64,000 nt of DNA from Palsa-147 sp036513895 (GTDB lineage Bacteria; Acidobacteriota; Terriglobia; Acidiferrales; UBA7541): assembly GCA_036513895.1 (NCBI GenBank), contig DATBYF010000112.1, forward strand, positions 1-64,000, written 5' to 3'. The position numbers were made by a program, and so were the translations under genes. Position 1 is the first letter of the stretch. Each line of letters starts with the position of its first letter. The notes under the pieces are model-generated. The model made no database searches. It saw only the letters and a program-made list of their open reading frames with translations, and was not told the DNA's origin. This document shows positions 44,968-53,923 of the stretch, piece after piece.

Positions 44968-46344
44968 TTGAAAATCACAGTTGTTGGCTGCGGTTACGTC
45001 GGCCTGGTTACGGGCGGGTGCCTCGCGGAAATCGGGCACGACGTAACGTGTACGGATAGCGATCTCGCCAAAATTCACACGCTCGAGCAGGGCAAGCTTC
45101 CCATTTTTGAACCTGGACTGGACGAAGTGATTGCAAAGAACCGGCGCGAATCGCGCCTGCGCTTCGATTCCGAACCCGCGAAGGCTGTCGCGGCCGCGGA
45201 TGCCATTTTTATCTGCGTCGGAACTCCGCCTTTGCCGAATGGCGATGCCGATTTGAGCGCGATTGACAGCGTGGCTCGCGTCATCGCCGCGGAAGCTCGC
45301 GGCACAAAGCTCGTCGTCGAGAAGAGCACGGTCCCCGCGCAAACGGGGCAGCAACTAAAACGCGCGCTCGGAATCTACGGACGCGGCAGCGGCGCGGAAT
45401 TTCGAGTGGCATCGAATCCGGAGTTTTTACGCGAAGGAACAGCGGTGGGCGATTTTCTGCATCCAGATCGAATCGTGGTGGGCGTGGACGACCCGGAAGC
45501 CGAAAAGCAGCTTCACGAAATCTACCGGCCTGTGCTCGAGCAGAAGTTCAATTGCCCGGTGCACGCGACGGCCTGCCCGCCGGTTGAACCGCCGCTGTGG
45601 ATGGTGACGACGATCAATAGCGCGGAGCTCATCAAGCACGCATCGAATTCCTTTCTGGCATTGAAGATTTCTTACGCAAACATGGTTGCCGATCTCGCGG
45701 AGCGGCTCGGCGCGGATGTGGAAGAAGTGTTGCGCGCGGTGGGCAAAGACGCGCGAATCGGCACCAGCTTTTTCCGCGCCGGCCTTGGCTTTGGCGGATT
45801 CTGCCTGCCGAAAGATTTGCAGGCGTTTGTGCGGCTTGCCGAGCGCTGCGGAGTGGACTTCACGTTGCTAAAGGAAGCTGAGAAGATCAATCACAAGAGA
45901 ATCGACCACGTTGTTGAGAAGATTCGCCGCGCTTTGTGGGTGGTTCGTGGCAAGAAAGTGGGAGTCCTTGGGCTGGCGTTCAAGGCAAATACAGACGACA
46001 TTCGATTTGCACCGGCAATTGACCTGGTGGAACGATTGATGGTTGAGGGAGCCCACGTCCGCGCGTTTGATCCTGAAGCCATGGAAAAGGCGCACGAGAG
46101 TCACCCGAAGCTGAATCTCGGGAAAACAGCATACGAAGTGGCGGAAGACGCCGATGTCCTCGTGGTGGCGACGGAATGGCCGGAATTCCGCAAGCTGGAT
46201 TGGGCGCGCGTTCGCGATTCGATGGCGCGGCCGCTTATCGTGGATGCGCGGAACTTGCTCGGACCTGCCGAAATGAAGGCGCTTGGCTTTGAGTATCACT
46301 CCGTGGGTCGGCCTGACGACGAAGCGCATCATAACCGGCACTAA
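44968..46344 (+). CDS. ugd: UDP-glucose 6-dehydrogenase
   Basis: About 458 residues. It oxidises UDP-glucose to UDP-glucuronate with two NAD+. The Rossmann opening is KITVVGCGYVGLVTGGCLAE. The catalytic Cys is in GFGGFCLPKDLQAF and the conserved Lys/Asn are in INSAELIKHASNSFLALKIS. The C-terminal domain has VGVLGLAFKANTDDIR. TTG 44968 is chosen over 44962 because AAGGAA then sits at the right distance. It is convergent with the UDP-glucuronate decarboxylase gene, which uses its product. Confidence 0.95.
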   Translation: MKITVVGCGYVGLVTGGCLAEIGHDVTCTDSDLAKIHTLEQGKLPIFEPGLDEVIAKNRRESRLRFDSEPAKAVAAADAIFICVGTPPLPNGDADLSAIDSVARVIAAEARGTKLVVEKSTVPAQTGQQLKRALGIYGRGSGAEFRVASNPEFLREGTAVGDFLHPDRIVVGVDDPEAEKQLHEIYRPVLEQKFNCPVHATACPPVEPPLWMVTTINSAELIKHASNSFLALKISYANMVADLAERLGADVEEVLRAVGKDARIGTSFFRAGLGFGGFCLPKDLQAFVRLAERCGVDFTLLKEAEKINHKRIDHVVEKIRRALWVVRGKKVGVLGLAFKANTDDIRFAPAIDLVERLMVEGAHVRAFDPEAMEKAHESHPKLNLGKTAYEVAEDADVLVVATEWPEFRKLDWARVRDSMARPLIVDARNLLGPAEMKALGFEYHSVGRPDDEAHHNRH

Positions 46345-46374
46345 CTCTCGCTCAGCGTGTTGCGACCTCGGGCT

Positions 46375-47325
46375 CTAGCGCTTGGTTTCCGTCTCCGCGA
46401 TTTTCTTTTGGAAGTATTCGAGCGTGTAGCGAAGTCCCTCGGCGAGTCCCACTTTTGGCTCCCAATTCAGCACCCGGCGCGCCTTGCTGATGTCTGGGCA
46501 GCGCTGCTTCGGATCGTCCTGCGGCAATGGCTTGAAGATGATTTCCGCTTTTGTGTGTGTCAGCTCGCGAATTCTCTCCGCAAATTCCAGGATAGTGATT
46601 TCCTGCGGATTGCCGATGTTGGTCGGCTCGTGCTCGTCTGAATCGAGAAGCTTCATGAGGCCATCGACGAGATCGGCGACGTAGCAGAAGCTGCGCGTTT
46701 GTTTTCCACTGCCATAGACGGTGATAGGTTTTCCCGTTAGCGCCTGATACAGAAAATTTGGGAGCGCGCGGCCATCGTTCAATCGCATTCGCGGGCCGTA
46801 GGTATTGAATATCCGCACGATGCGCGTGTTCACTTTGTGGTAGCGATGGTAGGCCATGGTCATCGCTTCGGCGAAGCGCTTGGCTTCGTCGTAGACGCCG
46901 CGCGGTCCGATGGGATTCACGTGGCCCCAGTATGTCTCCGGCTGGGGGGTAACTTCGGGATCGCCGTAGCATTCGGATGTTGAAGCCAGGAGATACTTGG
47001 CTTTTTTCGCGAGCGCGAGGCCCAGCGTGTTGTGCGTCCCGAGGGCACCGACTTTCAGCGTCGGGATAGGCAGCTTCAGGTAATCGTCGGGACTGGCGGG
47101 CGACGCGAAATGGAGCACGGCGTCGAGATGGTCGTCAATGTTGATATAGCGTGTGACGTCATGCTGGACAAAACGAAATTTAGGATGCGAGACAAGATGC
47201 GCAATATTTGGCGCAGCTCCCGTCACGAGATTGTCCATGCAGATGACGTCCCATCCGCGCTCGATGAGTTTGTCGCTAAGATGCGAACCCAGAAAACCCG
47301 CGCCGCCGGTAATCAATGCGCGCAA
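46375..47325 (-). CDS. UDP-glucuronate decarboxylase (UDP-xylose synthase)
   Basis: 316 residues of the extended SDR family. NAD+ motif GGAGFLGSH; catalytic YxxxK in GVYDEAKRFAEA; the UXS-typical STSECYGDP, HVNPIGPRG and RIFNTYGPRMR. It converts UDP-glucuronate to UDP-xylose. The TTG start has AGGAGG seven bases upstream. With the adjacent dehydrogenase it forms a two-step route to UDP-xylose for a surface glycan. Confidence 0.93.
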   Translation of the reverse strand: MRALITGGAGFLGSHLSDKLIERGWDVICMDNLVTGAAPNIAHLVSHPKFRFVQHDVTRYINIDDHLDAVLHFASPASPDDYLKLPIPTLKVGALGTHNTLGLALAKKAKYLLASTSECYGDPEVTPQPETYWGHVNPIGPRGVYDEAKRFAEAMTMAYHRYHKVNTRIVRIFNTYGPRMRLNDGRALPNFLYQALTGKPITVYGSGKQTRSFCYVADLVDGLMKLLDSDEHEPTNIGNPQEITILEFAERIRELTHTKAEIIFKPLPQDDPKQRCPDISKARRVLNWEPKVGLAEGLRYTLEYFQKKIAETETKR

Positions 47326-47363
47326 TGGAAATCCTCCTCGACTATCAAATCACGAAATTGAAC

Positions 47364-47849
47364 TTACGGGTGCTGCGAATCCGCCGGGTACGCCGTGGTG
47401 TGATCGTGAACGACCCGCCAGCCTTCCGGAAATTTACGCACGATCAGCGTGAAGACTCCTGTCGGATTATCTTTCTTGCGCTGCAAATGAAATTCGCCGA
47501 GAACATACGCGGAATCTTTGGACAGCATCTCGATTTGCAAATTCGCGAAACTGAGCTGGCCCATGGCAGTCGCATCGGGATAACTTTTGCGGTAGCGCTC
47601 AAGGACGTTCGAATATCCTCGCAAAATTCCGCCGGCGCCGACGAACTCGGTCTTTTCCGAGTTCCAATATCCCGTCATGAACGTGGGAATATCGCCGCGA
47701 TTCCAAGCCGCAGTTTGATCGTCGAGCACCTTACGAATCGCTTGCTGATCTTGTTGTTCCGAATGACGAGATTCCGCCATTACGGCCGTGAGGAAGAACG
47801 TTGAAATGAACAGCATCGCGGCAAAGGCCGCAAAGTTGCGCTTCAGCAT
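47364..47849 (-). CDS. Secreted DUF4440/SnoaL-like (NTF2-fold) protein
   Basis: 161 residues with a signal peptide (FAAFAAMLFISTFFLTAVMA). NTF2-type fold: QQAIRKVLDDQTAAWNRGD, then VFTLIVRKFPEGWRVVHDHT. Fold members serve as binding or cyclase scaffolds, so function cannot be given. It ends 39 nt before the decarboxylase start on the same strand and may be cotranscribed. Confidence 0.85.
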   Translation of the reverse strand: MLKRNFAAFAAMLFISTFFLTAVMAESRHSEQQDQQAIRKVLDDQTAAWNRGDIPTFMTGYWNSEKTEFVGAGGILRGYSNVLERYRKSYPDATAMGQLSFANLQIEMLSKDSAYVLGEFHLQRKKDNPTGVFTLIVRKFPEGWRVVHDHTTAYPADSQHP

Positions 47850-48016
47850 GTAACCTCCTGGCGTACAGGTCCTTCATCTTTAACCACTTACAGCGTATTT
47901 GCCAACGCGCGCCCGGCGTCAAACAGTGGACCCACCGGTACGAAAGTTTGGCCACCGAAGGATACACCACAAACAGTACGAACTACCCATTGTTCAGAAC
48001 ACGAGCAAACAGCACA

Positions 48017-48433
48017 ATGGTCGTGTCAATGATATCCGCACTCATCTTCGTGATCTCACTAGCGGCCCTCGGCCAGTTTGCGCTTCTCTCCTGGCGAGCC
48101 GCGTTCCTCACCGTGGCTGCAAAGCCCGTGTCTGAGGAGATCCGCGCAGCGCTCGGCGCGTACGCGCCGGCGTCAGAGACTGAGAATTTCCAGTCGGCTG
48201 CCGAATGGCTGAAGCTGAGCCCGAACCTGGGCGGCGAAGATCGCAGAATCTGGCCGGTGCGGTTGTATTTTGTCGCGCTCCGAGGAATCAGCGCGGCCAC
48301 CAAATTCGTAGCTCCCTCGATGGCAGGCTGGTCGCAGCGCGAGATGAGTGCCTGCGCGCGCTTCGTCGCCGTCGTCGCAGGCGAGCGCCTGCAACGCAAT
48401 CGCCTCTGCATGGCGCAGATGCAATCGTTCTAA
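48017..48433 (+). CDS. Small membrane-anchored hypothetical protein
   Basis: About 138 residues with one N-terminal transmembrane helix (MISALIFVISLAALGQFALL) and a soluble part ending AGERLQRNRLCMAQMQSF. No named family known to me. The start ATG at 48017 removes a non-conserved leader. Bidirectional terminator at 48493. Confidence 0.65.
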   Translation: MVVSMISALIFVISLAALGQFALLSWRAAFLTVAAKPVSEEIRAALGAYAPASETENFQSAAEWLKLSPNLGGEDRRIWPVRLYFVALRGISAATKFVAPSMAGWSQREMSACARFVAVVAGERLQRNRLCMAQMQSF

Positions 48434-48492
48434 TCCTCGCGTTTGAGCGTCCAGAAGCCTCAAATCAGATCAGAAATAAATCGTTCAGTACT

Positions 48493-48525
48493 CCCGGAGG
48501 CAGGGCCTCCGGGCTCTGAATTTTG
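48493..48525. terminator. Bidirectional terminator between convergent genes
   Basis: CCCGGAGGC, loop AGG, GCCTCCGGG: a perfect 9-bp stem, with TTTTG shortly after on the plus strand. Confidence 0.65.
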
Positions 48526-48539
48526 TTTCGATGCGTAAC

Positions 48540-49538
48540 TCAGTAGGCCCAGCGAAGAAGAATGGCGCCTGAGGTGTAGCCTGCGCCGACCGCCACCAGA
48601 AGCACCAAATCGCCTTTGCGGAGGCGCTTCTGCTCCAGCGCATCCATCAATCCGAGAGGAATCGTGCCCGCCGTGGTGTTGCCGTAGCGATCGATATTGA
48701 CCATGACTTTCGAATCATCCACTCCGAGGCGTTCCTGCATCGCGCGAATGATGCGCAAATTCGCCTGGTGCGGGACGACGAGTGCGAGATCGTTGCTAGT
48801 GTACCCGTTGCGCTCGAGGAGTTGCGTGGCAAGCTCGCACATGCGGCGCACAGCGTACTTGAAGACGTGCTGCCCTTCCTGATGTACGTAATGCATTCGC
48901 TTATCGACCGTCTCATGTGTGGGCGGATGCAGCGAGCCGCCTCCGGGCATATACAAATTGCAGCCGCCCGAGCCGTCCACGTCGTGCGAAAAATCGATTA
49001 TGCCGTCGGTGTTCGGATCGCTGGGCTCGAGCAGGACAGCGCCCGCGCCATCGCCGAATAAAACGCACGTGGCGCGATCCTTGAAATCGAGAATCGAAGT
49101 CATCACATCCGTGCCGATGACCAGGACTTTCTTGTGTGCGCCTGAGTGCACGAACTGAGCGCCAATCGTCAACGCGTAGGCGAAGCCGGAGCACGCGGCT
49201 GAGAGATCGAATCCCCATGCATTCTTGGCTCCTAGGCGATCTTGAATCAGGCAGGCCGTGGCGGGAAACAGCATGTCCGGAGTGACGGTGGCTACGATAA
49301 TGAGTTCGATTTCCTCTGGATCGACGCCGTTCGTTTCCAGGAGTTTTCGCGCTGCTTCCGTGCCGAGATGGGACGAAGCCACGCCGGGATCGGCATAATG
49401 GCGCTCGCGAATACCGGTGCGGGTGCGAATCCATTCATCGTTCGTGTCCACGCGCTTTTCGAGATCGAAATTCGTGACTACGCCCGGCGGAACGTATCCC
49501 GCAACGCCTGTAATTTTCGCTGCAATACGCTTGCTCAT
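48540..49538 (-). CDS. fabH: Beta-ketoacyl-ACP synthase III
   Basis: 332 residues. It starts fatty-acid synthesis by condensing acetyl-CoA or a branched acyl-CoA with malonyl-ACP. Catalytic triad: Cys in SAACSGFAYAL, His in VVPHQANLRI, Asn in RYGNTTAGTIPLGL. The N-terminal segment KITGVAGYVPPGVVTNFDLE and TNDEWIRTRTGI are typical. No other fab genes are adjacent, so it could also serve a special acyl pathway. A perfect 8-bp inverted repeat lies 24 nt upstream. Confidence 0.95.
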   Translation of the reverse strand: MSKRIAAKITGVAGYVPPGVVTNFDLEKRVDTNDEWIRTRTGIRERHYADPGVASSHLGTEAARKLLETNGVDPEEIELIIVATVTPDMLFPATACLIQDRLGAKNAWGFDLSAACSGFAYALTIGAQFVHSGAHKKVLVIGTDVMTSILDFKDRATCVLFGDGAGAVLLEPSDPNTDGIIDFSHDVDGSGGCNLYMPGGGSLHPPTHETVDKRMHYVHQEGQHVFKYAVRRMCELATQLLERNGYTSNDLALVVPHQANLRIIRAMQERLGVDDSKVMVNIDRYGNTTAGTIPLGLMDALEQKRLRKGDLVLLVAVGAGYTSGAILLRWAY

Positions 49539-49561
49539 TCACACCCCGTGAAAATGTAATC

Positions 49562-49581
49562 CGCGATTGTACGCAATCGCG
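49562..49581. promoter_or_regulatory. Perfect inverted repeat upstream of fabH
   Basis: CGCGATTG, spacer TACG, CAATCGCG. Position 24-43 nt before the start codon suits an operator or a leader hairpin. Confidence 0.5.
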
Positions 49582-49645
49582 CTCCATTGCCGCAAGAAAA
49601 ACGGCCTTTACCCGGCTCCCGCGATGCCTGAATTCGATTGTGACA

Positions 49646-50059
49646 CTAAACCTTCCCAGGAAGAATTTCGTAGCGAAAGGAAATTAACGCGGTTTTGCGC
49701 AACATCGCGGCGACCGAGCAGTACTTCGATTCGCTCAATTCAATCGTATCGCGAACGGCTTTCTCATCGAGCGATCCGTACAATCGATATATGAGGTCGA
49801 GCTTCGTCCAAACTGCCGGAATCTCGCTCGCGCGTTCGCCGGTGATAACGATTTCCAGCCGCTCGAGTTTCTGCCGTTTTTTCGCGAGGATCGCGACCAC
49901 ATCGGTTGCCGTGCAGGTGCCAAGAGCTGCCAGCAGCAATTCCATGGGTCCGGGGGCGGAGTTGTTCGCTCGGTCCGCATCAATCGGAATCGTGTGACCT
50001 GAAGGCAGCGTCACCAGAAACTCCTCCTTCTCCACCCAGACTACGGTCGCCGTTTGCAT
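49646..50059 (-). CDS. OsmC/Ohr-family protein
   Basis: 137 residues. The two redox Cys are in LGTCTATDVVAIL and SKYCSVAAML, matching OsmC-type thiol peroxidases that reduce organic hydroperoxides. The spacing fits the general OsmC rather than Ohr subgroup. Standalone. Confidence 0.9.
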   Translation of the reverse strand: MQTATVVWVEKEEFLVTLPSGHTIPIDADRANNSAPGPMELLLAALGTCTATDVVAILAKKRQKLERLEIVITGERASEIPAVWTKLDLIYRLYGSLDEKAVRDTIELSESKYCSVAAMLRKTALISFRYEILPGKV

Positions 50060-50146
50060 AAGATTCTCCCTCGTCGAATTAAATATACACGGAGGCCTTG
50101 TATTGAGGGCTAAAGCGAATGGTTGTGGAACGCACGCAGAATCGGA

Positions 50147-53100
50147 TTACAGCGCTGCGGTTTTCGGGTGTTCTTCGTTGAAATCCAGTTCGGCGGGTTG
50201 GCGCTCAGGCTGGGACGGCCGGCGCATGATTTCCACGAACGACTGCACGAACTTGGGATCGAACTGGCTCGCGGCGCAACGCTCGATCTCCGCGAGCGCG
50301 TCGTCGGTGGAGCGCGGTTTCTTGTACGCACGCTCAGAGGTGATCGTATCGAATGCATCGGCAATGGCGATGACGCGCGCGCCAAGCGGAATCTGTTCGC
50401 CTACCAGCCGCTGCGGATAACCTGAGCCGTCGAAGTATTCGTGATGGTGCTTGACCATGAGCTGAATTCGAGCCATCGCGCGGAGGGGCTCGAGCAGCCG
50501 CGCGCCAAGTTCGGTGTGGGATTTCATCACTTCCCATTCGGAAGCGTCGAGCGGCCCTGACTTGTTTATGATTGTTTCGGGAATGCCGACTTTGCCGACG
50601 TCGTGCAGAAGCGCGGCGAGCCGGATTTCTTCCACGTCCGAGGGATCGAGTTGAAGCGCTGAAGCGAGCAGCGCCGCATATTCGGAAACTTTTTGCGAGT
50701 GCCCGTGCGTGTATTGATCTTTGGCATCCACTGCATGGGCAAGCGAGGTCACGGTCTCGACCACCGTCGGGGGCAAAAGATGGATTGACTCATTGCCGCC
50801 CTCCTCGGCGAGCGAGCGCGTGAACTGCTCGATGCGCCGGCGAATTTCGTCGAAAGCTTCGGGGCCGGTTGTAAATTGGCGCTTGAGCGCGACGCCGAGA
50901 TAGGCTTCGAGAACGTCCTGCTTCCAGAGTTTCGTCTTTCCGGGGTCGAATGGTTCCGGAGTCGAAACCGCGTTGCCGCCCTGATGTTTCGATAGATACA
51001 TCGAAGAATCCGCCACCTGAATCAACTCTTGCGGCGTCGAGCCATGTATGGGGAAGCCCGCGATGCCGAAACTCGCGGTGATATTTTTATCGCGAAGCAG
51101 CGGGTCCGATGCCACCCATCCGCGCAATTTGGAAGCAAGTTGCCGAGCCTGCTCGATGCTCGTCTCCGGCATGAGAATAACGAACTCATCGCCGCCGTAG
51201 CGGGCCACGACGTCTGAGCGCCGGCAATTCTGCTCGAGAATATGCGCCACGCGCTGCAGGACCACGTCACCTTCTAGATGCCCGTAGAAATCGTTTACAA
51301 ATTTGAATCGGTCGAGGTCCATCAAAACAAGCGCAAACTGCCGCGTCGCGCGCGTCGAGCGCTTCCATTCGGCCGATAGGGCTTCCATCAGGAATCGGTG
51401 CGTCTTGACGTTCGTGAGTCCGTCCGTGATCGCCTGTTCCTGTGCCTTCTGGAACGTGATGGCGTTGTGTAGCGCGCCAGCGAATAGGTCGGCAAGCGTC
51501 CTGAGAAGCTGCATCTCTTCTTTGGTGAACTCGGCGAACGTGGCGGATTCCACGTATAGAACGCCTAGCATTTGGTCGGCATAGAGCACTGGCAGCGCTG
51601 CGGCGCAAATACTGCCCTGCAAGACCGTCTGGAGAGTGTTTTGGCGAACCTCGCGCACGATTTCGGGTTGGCCAGAGCGCGCCACGTGGCCGACCAACCC
51701 CTCGCCGATCGGAATTCTCCTGCCAAGCGCATCGCGCCGCGTGCCTGCTTCCGCCTGCACCACCACTTCTCTGGTGGAATAATCGAGTATGGCGATGCCA
51801 ATGTGATCGTACGTCAGGCCTTTTTCCATCTCCGACGCGATCTTCCAGAGCATTTCTTCGGGGTTAAGCGTTGTAATCGCATGGCTGGAGATGGCATTCA
51901 GAAGCGAAAGGTGCCGCGCTTTGCGCTGTTCCTCACCGAAGAGACGCGCATTTTCAATGGCGATGGAAGCCTGGCTGGCCAGCACGCGCAGCATCTCCAG
52001 ATGCCCTTCGTCGAAAACTCTCTCGCGTGCGCTGTGGACTGCCATCACGCCGATGGCGTGATCGTGCAGCACTAGCGGTACGCCGCAGAAGCAACCGAGG
52101 CTATGGATTGGCTCGATGCCCAGGCGCTTCAGTTGCTCGCCCACGTTGTCGCGAATCAAAATCGGCTGGCGATTCTGCACAATGTATTCGGTGAGATGGT
52201 TCCCCGCGGGACGTTCGCCAGTCGGCATGCGATCGTTCTCGTCAATTTCAAGCTGGAAACGCACCATAACGTCGCCCGGCTCGTAAAACGCAATGTAGAA
52301 GCTGCTCACGTCAAGCAGGCGGCTCATTTCCGTGTAGATTCTCTCGAAGAGCGCATCTGTTTCGAGTGTTGAGCTCAGCACACGTCCGATTTCGTTGAGG
52401 ATGTGAAGTTCTTCGCTGCGCCGCGAAGTCTGCTGGACGAGGTAACTGTTTTCGACAGCCATTCCGATCTGATGCCCGAGCGCGAGCAGGAGGCGTAGTT
52501 CCGCTGCCGTGAACTGCCGCCTGTCGGGAGTTCCGAGAAGCAGAACGCCGAATACGCGTTCCTTGGATTGCAGGCTGATTCCGATGACGGTGTTGAGTCC
52601 CTGCGCGAGCAGTTCCTCGCGAATCTTTTTGAAGCCCTTTTCGCGCTCCAGTGCTTCCCAGTTCGCGCTGCGGTCCAAATCGTGCAGCACCATCAGGCCG
52701 CCGAGCCGCGAAACCATTTCGACGACAAAGTGATCCAGTTTATCGCTCTGGAGCGCTGCGCAGAATGTGTCGTTCAACCCGGTGGCTACAACTGATGTTG
52801 GACCGTCCTTCTCCCCATAGTGCAGGCAGAGGGCACCCGCGGGGATCCGCACGACGTTGAGGACGCGATCGAGAGCTTGCGCCAGCATTTTCGGAATTTC
52901 GCTTCCCGAAAAGCTCGATGTGGCCAGATTCAGGCTCGATAACGCCAGCATGTTCCGCTCGACGCGACGCCGTTGTTCCTCGTAAACGCCCATCACCATC
53001 ACGACGCCGGTGAAGAACTGCGGCACGATGACGAACGAATGCAGGTGAATGCCGGTAAGTGAAGGCGTGGCCGGCTGAATAGCGGCAAGTAGCACCAGAA

Positions 53101-53587
53101 CGCCCCACGCCGCGAATGCTAACGCCAGGAGAAAATCTGAACGCGAGTCCTGTTTCTGGCCGCCGTGAAGGAACGTTCGCGCGGTGAGGAGCAGCATTAC
53201 GCCCGCTCCGATTGTCACCGGCAATATCACCCAGCCTTTGCTATAGGCCACCGCCCACAAGGCCGAACCACCTCCGATGAGCGCGAGTCTCAGCGTCCAC
53301 GGAGACTGGCTCGCATAAAGCCTCGCTGCCGCGACGAACGCCAGGGACGCGACCAGCAGAAACCAATCGCGCATCGCTATCACGTTCAGCGCGGCGCTTC
53401 CGGGTTCCGGCAGAGGGCCAGTCGGCGAAAATGGGATCAGACCGATAACAGGCAGGACGAACGAGATCGAAATCAGAATCCACGCAAACGACCACGCCCA
53501 CAGGTAGGCCTGGCGCTTCTCGCGGTAAATTGACCCGAAGAAAACCGCGAGCAGCAACGAACTCGCAAGTAGAACACTTCCACTCAT
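50147..53587 (-). CDS. Membrane GAF-GAF-GAF-GGDEF-HD-GYP signalling protein
   Basis: 1146 residues. About seven N-terminal hydrophobic helices (1-210) precede three GAF-like domains (about 240-385, 400-555 and 575-725). The GGDEF domain has YGGDEFVILM and an I-site RRSD. The HD-GYP phosphodiesterase has HGHSQKVSEYA, LLHDVGKVGIP, HTELGARLLEPL and HHHEYFDGSGYP. Both active sites look intact, so the protein carries opposing c-di-GMP activities under several sensor inputs. The ATG at 53587 starts at the first helix. Standalone gene. Confidence 0.93.
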   Translation of the reverse strand: MSGSVLLASSLLLAVFFGSIYREKRQAYLWAWSFAWILISISFVLPVIGLIPFSPTGPLPEPGSAALNVIAMRDWFLLVASLAFVAAARLYASQSPWTLRLALIGGGSALWAVAYSKGWVILPVTIGAGVMLLLTARTFLHGGQKQDSRSDFLLALAFAAWGVLVLLAAIQPATPSLTGIHLHSFVIVPQFFTGVVMVMGVYEEQRRRVERNMLALSSLNLATSSFSGSEIPKMLAQALDRVLNVVRIPAGALCLHYGEKDGPTSVVATGLNDTFCAALQSDKLDHFVVEMVSRLGGLMVLHDLDRSANWEALEREKGFKKIREELLAQGLNTVIGISLQSKERVFGVLLLGTPDRRQFTAAELRLLLALGHQIGMAVENSYLVQQTSRRSEELHILNEIGRVLSSTLETDALFERIYTEMSRLLDVSSFYIAFYEPGDVMVRFQLEIDENDRMPTGERPAGNHLTEYIVQNRQPILIRDNVGEQLKRLGIEPIHSLGCFCGVPLVLHDHAIGVMAVHSARERVFDEGHLEMLRVLASQASIAIENARLFGEEQRKARHLSLLNAISSHAITTLNPEEMLWKIASEMEKGLTYDHIGIAILDYSTREVVVQAEAGTRRDALGRRIPIGEGLVGHVARSGQPEIVREVRQNTLQTVLQGSICAAALPVLYADQMLGVLYVESATFAEFTKEEMQLLRTLADLFAGALHNAITFQKAQEQAITDGLTNVKTHRFLMEALSAEWKRSTRATRQFALVLMDLDRFKFVNDFYGHLEGDVVLQRVAHILEQNCRRSDVVARYGGDEFVILMPETSIEQARQLASKLRGWVASDPLLRDKNITASFGIAGFPIHGSTPQELIQVADSSMYLSKHQGGNAVSTPEPFDPGKTKLWKQDVLEAYLGVALKRQFTTGPEAFDEIRRRIEQFTRSLAEEGGNESIHLLPPTVVETVTSLAHAVDAKDQYTHGHSQKVSEYAALLASALQLDPSDVEEIRLAALLHDVGKVGIPETIINKSGPLDASEWEVMKSHTELGARLLEPLRAMARIQLMVKHHHEYFDGSGYPQRLVGEQIPLGARVIAIADAFDTITSERAYKKPRSTDDALAEIERCAASQFDPKFVQSFVEIMRRPSQPERQPAELDFNEEHPKTAAL

Positions 53588-53923
53588 GTCAAACGAGCGT
53601 CAACGCCCGTAACACCGTTCAATTCGGCACATCCCCCTTCACGCCGAGAGTAACAAGAAATACGCAATCCGCTACGGCGTCTATGCCCTTGCGTTTCCAT
53701 GAGGTTAACGGCCGTGCGCTGCCCCTTGGCGGCGCTGGGGACGATGTGCCACCTACAGACCCGGGCAAAAAGGCACTGAATACACATTAAGTGCTTCCAT
53801 CCCGGCTCACAACGGTACGAAAGTACTCAAAAATCGCGTATTCGAATGCATTTCTTTGCGCGGCTCGATTTTGCGCGGGCATTCCGCTAAGATGCAGGAT
53901 TCTCCACACGGAAGGAAAGTGTC
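53588..53923. other. Intergenic between divergent genes
   Basis: 336 bp holding the promoters of the signalling gene and of gltX. No gene or clear element seen. Confidence 0.45.
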
